In this document: positions 60,840 through 64,000 of the stretch, piece after piece
Layout of the letters: the number at the start of each line of letters is the position of its first letter
Position numbering within the stretch: position 1 is the first letter of the stretch
Assembly (NCBI RefSeq): GCF_030371825.1
Contig: NZ_JAUDDM010000007.1
Source: Collinsella sp944321445
Lineage (GTDB): Bacteria > Actinomycetota > Coriobacteriia > Coriobacteriales > Coriobacteriaceae
Strand: one strand, 5' to 3'
DNA length: 64,000 nucleotides
Position numbers and translations under genes: made by a program
Notes under the pieces: generated by a model
Told to the model about the DNA's origin: nothing
Databases searched by the model: none
The model's input: only the letters and a program-made list of their open reading frames with translations

Positions 60840-60860
60840 GAAGCGTATTGCTCGCGGGGT

Positions 60861-61101
60861 CGTGGTCAAAAATCCGTCGAGTCGGGATTGACCCCCTATT
60901 GCGATATTACGAAAACCGCAGGTCACGAATCGACAGCGCGGTGCTGCCTTCGGGTGGGGTATCGCCCCCGTGGAGACACCTCACCCAAATCGTCTCAATT
61001 TGAAGGCCAATCGAATCTTTGACGGTCCCGAAAAGGAGGATCGGAGGCCTTGAACCCCTCCGATACCCCTTATTTTCCCGACTCGACGCATTTTTGACCA
61101 C
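60861..61101. repeat. 241-bp palindromic element, GTGGTCAAAAATCCG family, right of nuclease gene
   Basis: The left arm (60861-60887) is identical to that of the copy at 59249. The right arm (61076-61101) has one mismatch, GCATTTTT for GGATTTTT. The inner hairpin is partly decayed. With the left copy it encloses the nuclease-like gene in a 1.85-kb unit. Confidence 0.92.
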
Positions 61102-61189
61102 AGGTAGGACTTCGATACGAAACATGGACCGCCTTGCGGTCGATGCCGCCGCGCGCAGCGCAGCGGTGCGGCGTGAGCCGCATCCGGGG

Positions 61190-61840
61190 CTAGCGCATGT
61201 GGCGGCCGCGAATAGGGAATTTCTCGCGGGCTTGAGCCAGGTAGCGGTAGTGCTCGGGAATGTGCGCGTCGCTGGCGACGTAGCTGTACATGAACTCGTC
61301 GAACATGCGCTTGGCAGGGCGCTTCTCGCGGCCCAAGCGGCCGCCAGCGATGAAATCGGCAGATGCTTGCAGTTTACAGCCCATGCGCATGAGGCGACGC
61401 GCCACGTTCAGATCGTCTTGGATAGCACGGTAACGCTCCGGATGCGCAATGATTACCTCGTAGCCGCGTCCCTGCAGCTCGTAGATGGTGCGCTCGTACT
61501 CTTGGAACTCAAGCTTGCCCGCACGGGTCGAAAGCTCGAGCAAAAACTCGTTGCTGCCGTCAAAGTGCAGATAGTCAACCCAGTCCATGCCCAAATCCAT
61601 GAGCTTGGAGTGATTCACCTCAAAACCCATCTGCAGCGGAAACCCGCCCGCATGCGCCACGAGCAGGTCGTAGGCGTCCCACATGGCATCGTAGTCGAAG
61701 TACGGATCGCGGCAATGCGGCGTACAGACGATGCTGGTCACGCCCGCGGCCTTGGCGGCCTCGAGCATGGCCAAGCTCTCGTCTAGATCCGCCGCGCCGT
61801 CATCGACGCCCGGAAGAATGTGGGAATGGATGTCTCGCAT
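61190..61840 (-). CDS. CpsB/CapC-type tyrosine-protein phosphatase (PHP fold)
   Basis: The 216-residue manganese phosphatase has PHP metal motifs in DIHSHILPGVDDG at the N-terminus, VCTPHCRDP near residue 40, IIAHPERY near residue 130 and ASDAH near residue 190. It removes phosphate from the tyrosine tail of the BY-kinase encoded 24 bases upstream, controlling capsule assembly. Confidence 0.95.
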   Translation of the reverse strand: MRDIHSHILPGVDDGAADLDESLAMLEAAKAAGVTSIVCTPHCRDPYFDYDAMWDAYDLLVAHAGGFPLQMGFEVNHSKLMDLGMDWVDYLHFDGSNEFLLELSTRAGKLEFQEYERTIYELQGRGYEVIIAHPERYRAIQDDLNVARRLMRMGCKLQASADFIAGGRLGREKRPAKRMFDEFMYSYVASDAHIPEHYRYLAQAREKFPIRGRHMR

Positions 61841-61864
61841 AGACCGAGGCAGCTCCTACTCTGG

Positions 61865-62683
61865 CTAGCGACGCGAAAAACGGCTCTCGGATTTCAGGTT
61901 CTGCACGGGAGCCACGCCCTTCACACCGCGCGCGTCGGTAGCAGGGCGAACCTGAGGCACAGCAGGAGCCGGCGTCGGCTCGGAAGGCACACTCGACGCA
62001 TCGGACTTGCGGACCTTCTTGCCGTCCTTCGTGTAGTACGAGTAGTAGTAGTCGTTTGTCTCGGCCTCGCAGTAGTTCATCACCGTGCCGATGACGTGGA
62101 CCTCGGCCTTCTTGAGCTGCTCGAACGCCGCCTGGATCTCGTTGCGCTTGGCAAAGTTCTCGCGCACCACGAACAGCACGCCATCGGACAGCTGGCCCAC
62201 CTCTGCGGCGTCGATGAACGTACCCACGGGCGGCGTATCGAAGATCACGTACTGGAAACGCGCCTTCAGGGACTCGACCAGCTGCGCGAAACGGCGTGAA
62301 GCGATGATGTCGGCCGGATTGGGAATATGCGGCTCGGAATCCAGGAAGAACAGGTTCTTCTGGCTGGTTTCGACCACCGCGTCCTCGATGCGCATCTGCT
62401 CGGACAGCACAGCGTACAAACCGCCGCGCGTGCGGACGCCCATCATGTCGGCCATGCTGCGGCGGCGCATGTCGCACTCGACGAGCACAACGCGCTTGCC
62501 GCTGGTGGCAATGGCCTGCGCTAGGTTGAGCGCCACGGTCGACTTGCCCTCGTTGGGCGTGGAAGAGGTGACGGTGATTGCGCGGATGGGCTTGTCCACG
62601 CTGGCAAAGCGAATGTTGGCGAGAAGGGTCTTGGCGGCATTCTGCACGACCAGCTTATCGGCGCTGGCTTTCTTCTTGGGCAT
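61865..62683 (-). CDS. Capsular BY-type tyrosine kinase (CpsD/CapB)
   Basis: The 272-residue cytoplasmic kinase has Walker A SSTPNEGKSTVALNLA near residue 45, Walker A' VVLVECDMRRRSM and Walker B VIFDTPPVG. A tyrosine cluster NDYYYSYY near residue 215 is the likely autophosphorylation site; unusually it is followed by a further ~50-residue basic and Pro-rich tail. It works with the membrane activator encoded three bases upstream. Confidence 0.95.
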   Translation of the reverse strand: MPKKKASADKLVVQNAAKTLLANIRFASVDKPIRAITVTSSTPNEGKSTVALNLAQAIATSGKRVVLVECDMRRRSMADMMGVRTRGGLYAVLSEQMRIEDAVVETSQKNLFFLDSEPHIPNPADIIASRRFAQLVESLKARFQYVIFDTPPVGTFIDAAEVGQLSDGVLFVVRENFAKRNEIQAAFEQLKKAEVHVIGTVMNYCEAETNDYYYSYYTKDGKKVRKSDASSVPSEPTPAPAVPQVRPATDARGVKGVAPVQNLKSESRFSRR

Positions 62684-62686
62684 GAC

Positions 62687-63352
62687 CTACTTACCACCCT
62701 TCTTCATAGCGGGGATGCGACCGATCACGGGCACGCCGAGCAGCTCCTCGGCGTCCTCGGCGCTGCGGACGCGCGTATCGAGCATATCCATGAGCACAAC
62801 GATGGCGACGGCCAGGAAGAGACCAGCCATGAAGGCCACGGCGACGTACAGCGGACGGTTGGGACCGCTGGGCGAATCCGGAGCGACGGCCTCATCGATG
62901 ACGTTGATGCTGTCGGCGACCTGCACGTCCTGGGCAACGATGGAAACCTGCTTGGCCATCTCGTTGGCAACGTTGGCAGCGCTCTCAGGATCGGGACCGG
63001 TCACGGAGAGGCTGATGACGCGCGTGGTGGTCTCGCTGGCGACGCTGACGTCGTAGTCTTTCAGGTCCTCCAGGCCAAGCGCCTCGGCGGCGTCCTTCTC
63101 AACGCGGTCGCTCTCCAACAGGGCGGCGACGTCGTTGGCCAGAAGCTGGCTCGCCGTGAGCTCGTTGTAGTTGGTGGTCTGACCCTGGGCCGCGCTCGCG
63201 GTTGACAGAATGTACATGCTGGTTTGTGCGGTATAGGTGTTGCGCATGACCGCGATGCTTGCGACGGCCATAACCAGCGCACAAGCGACGGGGAGCACAA
63301 CCACCAGCTGCAGATGCTTTTTCAGCAGCTGGAACAGTTCGAGCAGCGTCAT
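62687..63352 (-). CDS. Wzz-type polysaccharide chain-length / kinase activator protein (CpsC/CapA)
   Basis: The 221-residue protein has two membrane helices (LVVVLPVACALVMAVASIAV and VAVAFMAGLFLAVAIVVLM) enclosing an extracellular coiled domain, with the Pro-rich motif DSPSGPNRPLYV before the second helix, as in Wzz proteins. It sets capsule chain length and activates the kinase. AGAGGG precedes the ATG at 63352; a longer open frame has no support. It leads the wzz-kinase-phosphatase operon. Confidence 0.93.
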   Translation of the reverse strand: MTLLELFQLLKKHLQLVVVLPVACALVMAVASIAVMRNTYTAQTSMYILSTASAAQGQTTNYNELTASQLLANDVAALLESDRVEKDAAEALGLEDLKDYDVSVASETTTRVISLSVTGPDPESAANVANEMAKQVSIVAQDVQVADSINVIDEAVAPDSPSGPNRPLYVAVAFMAGLFLAVAIVVLMDMLDTRVRSAEDAEELLGVPVIGRIPAMKKGGK

Positions 63353-63622
63353 CGAGCGACCCTCTCTTGTTCTCGTTCGTTTGCCCGCTGCGTGCTCCGC
63401 AGCACGCACGTCGTGCGCGCTTGCTGTGACCCATTCGACCCGGTCCGCGGCGGACAGTCCGACCCAATATAACCTTTCATATGTTAGCTTATAACACCGT
63501 GCGTTCAACCAGCGAATGAGCCGGGCGGTTTCGCAACGCTAAAAATGCAAAATACGCAGCCCGTATGCGGTTTTTCAACCCATCATGCCTGGTGCCAAAA
63601 CGACTGATTCCTCCGTGCTTCG

Positions 63623-64000
63623 TTAAGCCCCCAGACCGGCAAAGTCGGTCTGCTCCTTGGGGAAATGCACCGTGATGGTCGTGCCTTGCCCGAGTTCGCT
63701 TTCGACCTGAATCTGCGCGTCGTGGAACACCGCGGCGTGCTTCACGATGGCCAAGCCCAAACCCGTGCCGCCGCGCGCCTTCGAGCGGCTCTTGTCCACG
63801 CGGTAGAAGCGCTCGAACACCTTGTCCTGCTCCTCCGGCGAAATGCCGATGCCCGTGTCCTTTACGCAGATGAACGGCGCACCATCGTCGTCGATGCCGC
63901 AGCTCATGATTACCTGGCCGTTGGGCTTGTTGTAGCGAATGGCGTTGCTTGCCAGGTTGTACACCAGCTCGTCGATGAGGCGCGGAACGCCCGTGACGAT
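63623..64000 (-). CDS. Sensor histidine kinase, C-terminal part
   Basis: The last ~125 residues of a PhoR-like kinase are present; the gene runs on beyond the window edge. All HATPase boxes are visible: N box YNLASNAIRYNKPNG, G1 DTGIGISPEE, F box FERFYRVDKSRS and G2 GGTGLGLAIVKH. It faces the same way as the capsule operon, 270 bases away, so a functional link is possible but not shown. Confidence 0.93.
   Translation of the reverse strand: MVTGVPRLIDELVYNLASNAIRYNKPNGQVIMSCGIDDDGAPFICVKDTGIGISPEEQDKVFERFYRVDKSRSKARGGTGLGLAIVKHAAVFHDAQIQVESELGQGTTITVHFPKEQTDFAGLGA

Overview
The window is about 64 kb of GC-rich chromosome from a gut-type actinobacterium, most likely Collinsella or a close relative in the Coriobacteriia. 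The reasons are the mix of PTS sugar genes, a pyruvate formate-lyase, LPXTG pili with a class C sortase, an actinobacterial SARP-type regulator and many long palindromic intergenic elements. The genus is an inference from gene content and style, not from a marker gene. No rRNA or tRNA gene was seen; the one stable RNA recognised is tmRNA.

Layout. 1-9.4 kb holds a partial membrane protein, a YhbY-type RNA-binding protein, a very large STAND/SARP regulator, nagB with an EIIA gene, rpsI-rplM, a patatin-like lipase and ssrA. Behind ssrA lies a duplicated copy of its 3' end and non-coding repeats. 10-12 kb holds two proteins of unknown function and a 43-residue hydrophobic peptide. 12.2-24.4 kb is a four-gene pilus operon: a 2,817-residue LPXTG adhesin, a major pilin, a class C sortase and a Gly-Glu-Pro-rich surface protein. 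The adhesin gene carries a G9 tract near its 5' end. 24.8-28.3 kb is gatCAB. 29-33 kb has a DUF4143-type ATPase between two copies of a ptsH 3' end, then two HPr genes, a glucose-type EIIA and a HAD phosphatase. 33.4-38.3 kb has two 6-phospho-beta-glucosidases divergent from an RpiR regulator, then luxS. 38.7-48.4 kb has a PD-(D/E)XK-like gene, moaA, a moaC-mobB fusion, pflA, an oxidoreductase, a pyruvate formate-lyase split into two genes, and a lone dhaM. 48.8-56.7 kb has an SPFH protein with a small ribbon-helix-helix gene, YxeA, an FtsX-type ABC transporter with two tiny membrane ORFs, and a MutT-Vsr fusion. 57-64 kb has htpG, a second PD-(D/E)XK-like gene, a capsule-control operon and the end of a sensor kinase.

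How the genes work together. The metabolic theme is fermentation of PTS sugars. HPr and EIIA proteins feed phosphosugars to the GH1 enzymes and NagB, and pyruvate is split by the two-part PFL with its activase. The surface theme is pili and capsule.

The most unusual signal is non-coding: many 100-240 bp elements with 24-34 bp inverted arms. Two PD-(D/E)XK-like genes (38.7 and 59.9 kb) are each bracketed by their own matched pair of such elements, and both appear to be transcribed as leaderless mRNAs. Within one set of hairpins the arm sequences differ between copies but stay self-complementary. This is the best candidate in the window for an undescribed mobile or regulatory system.
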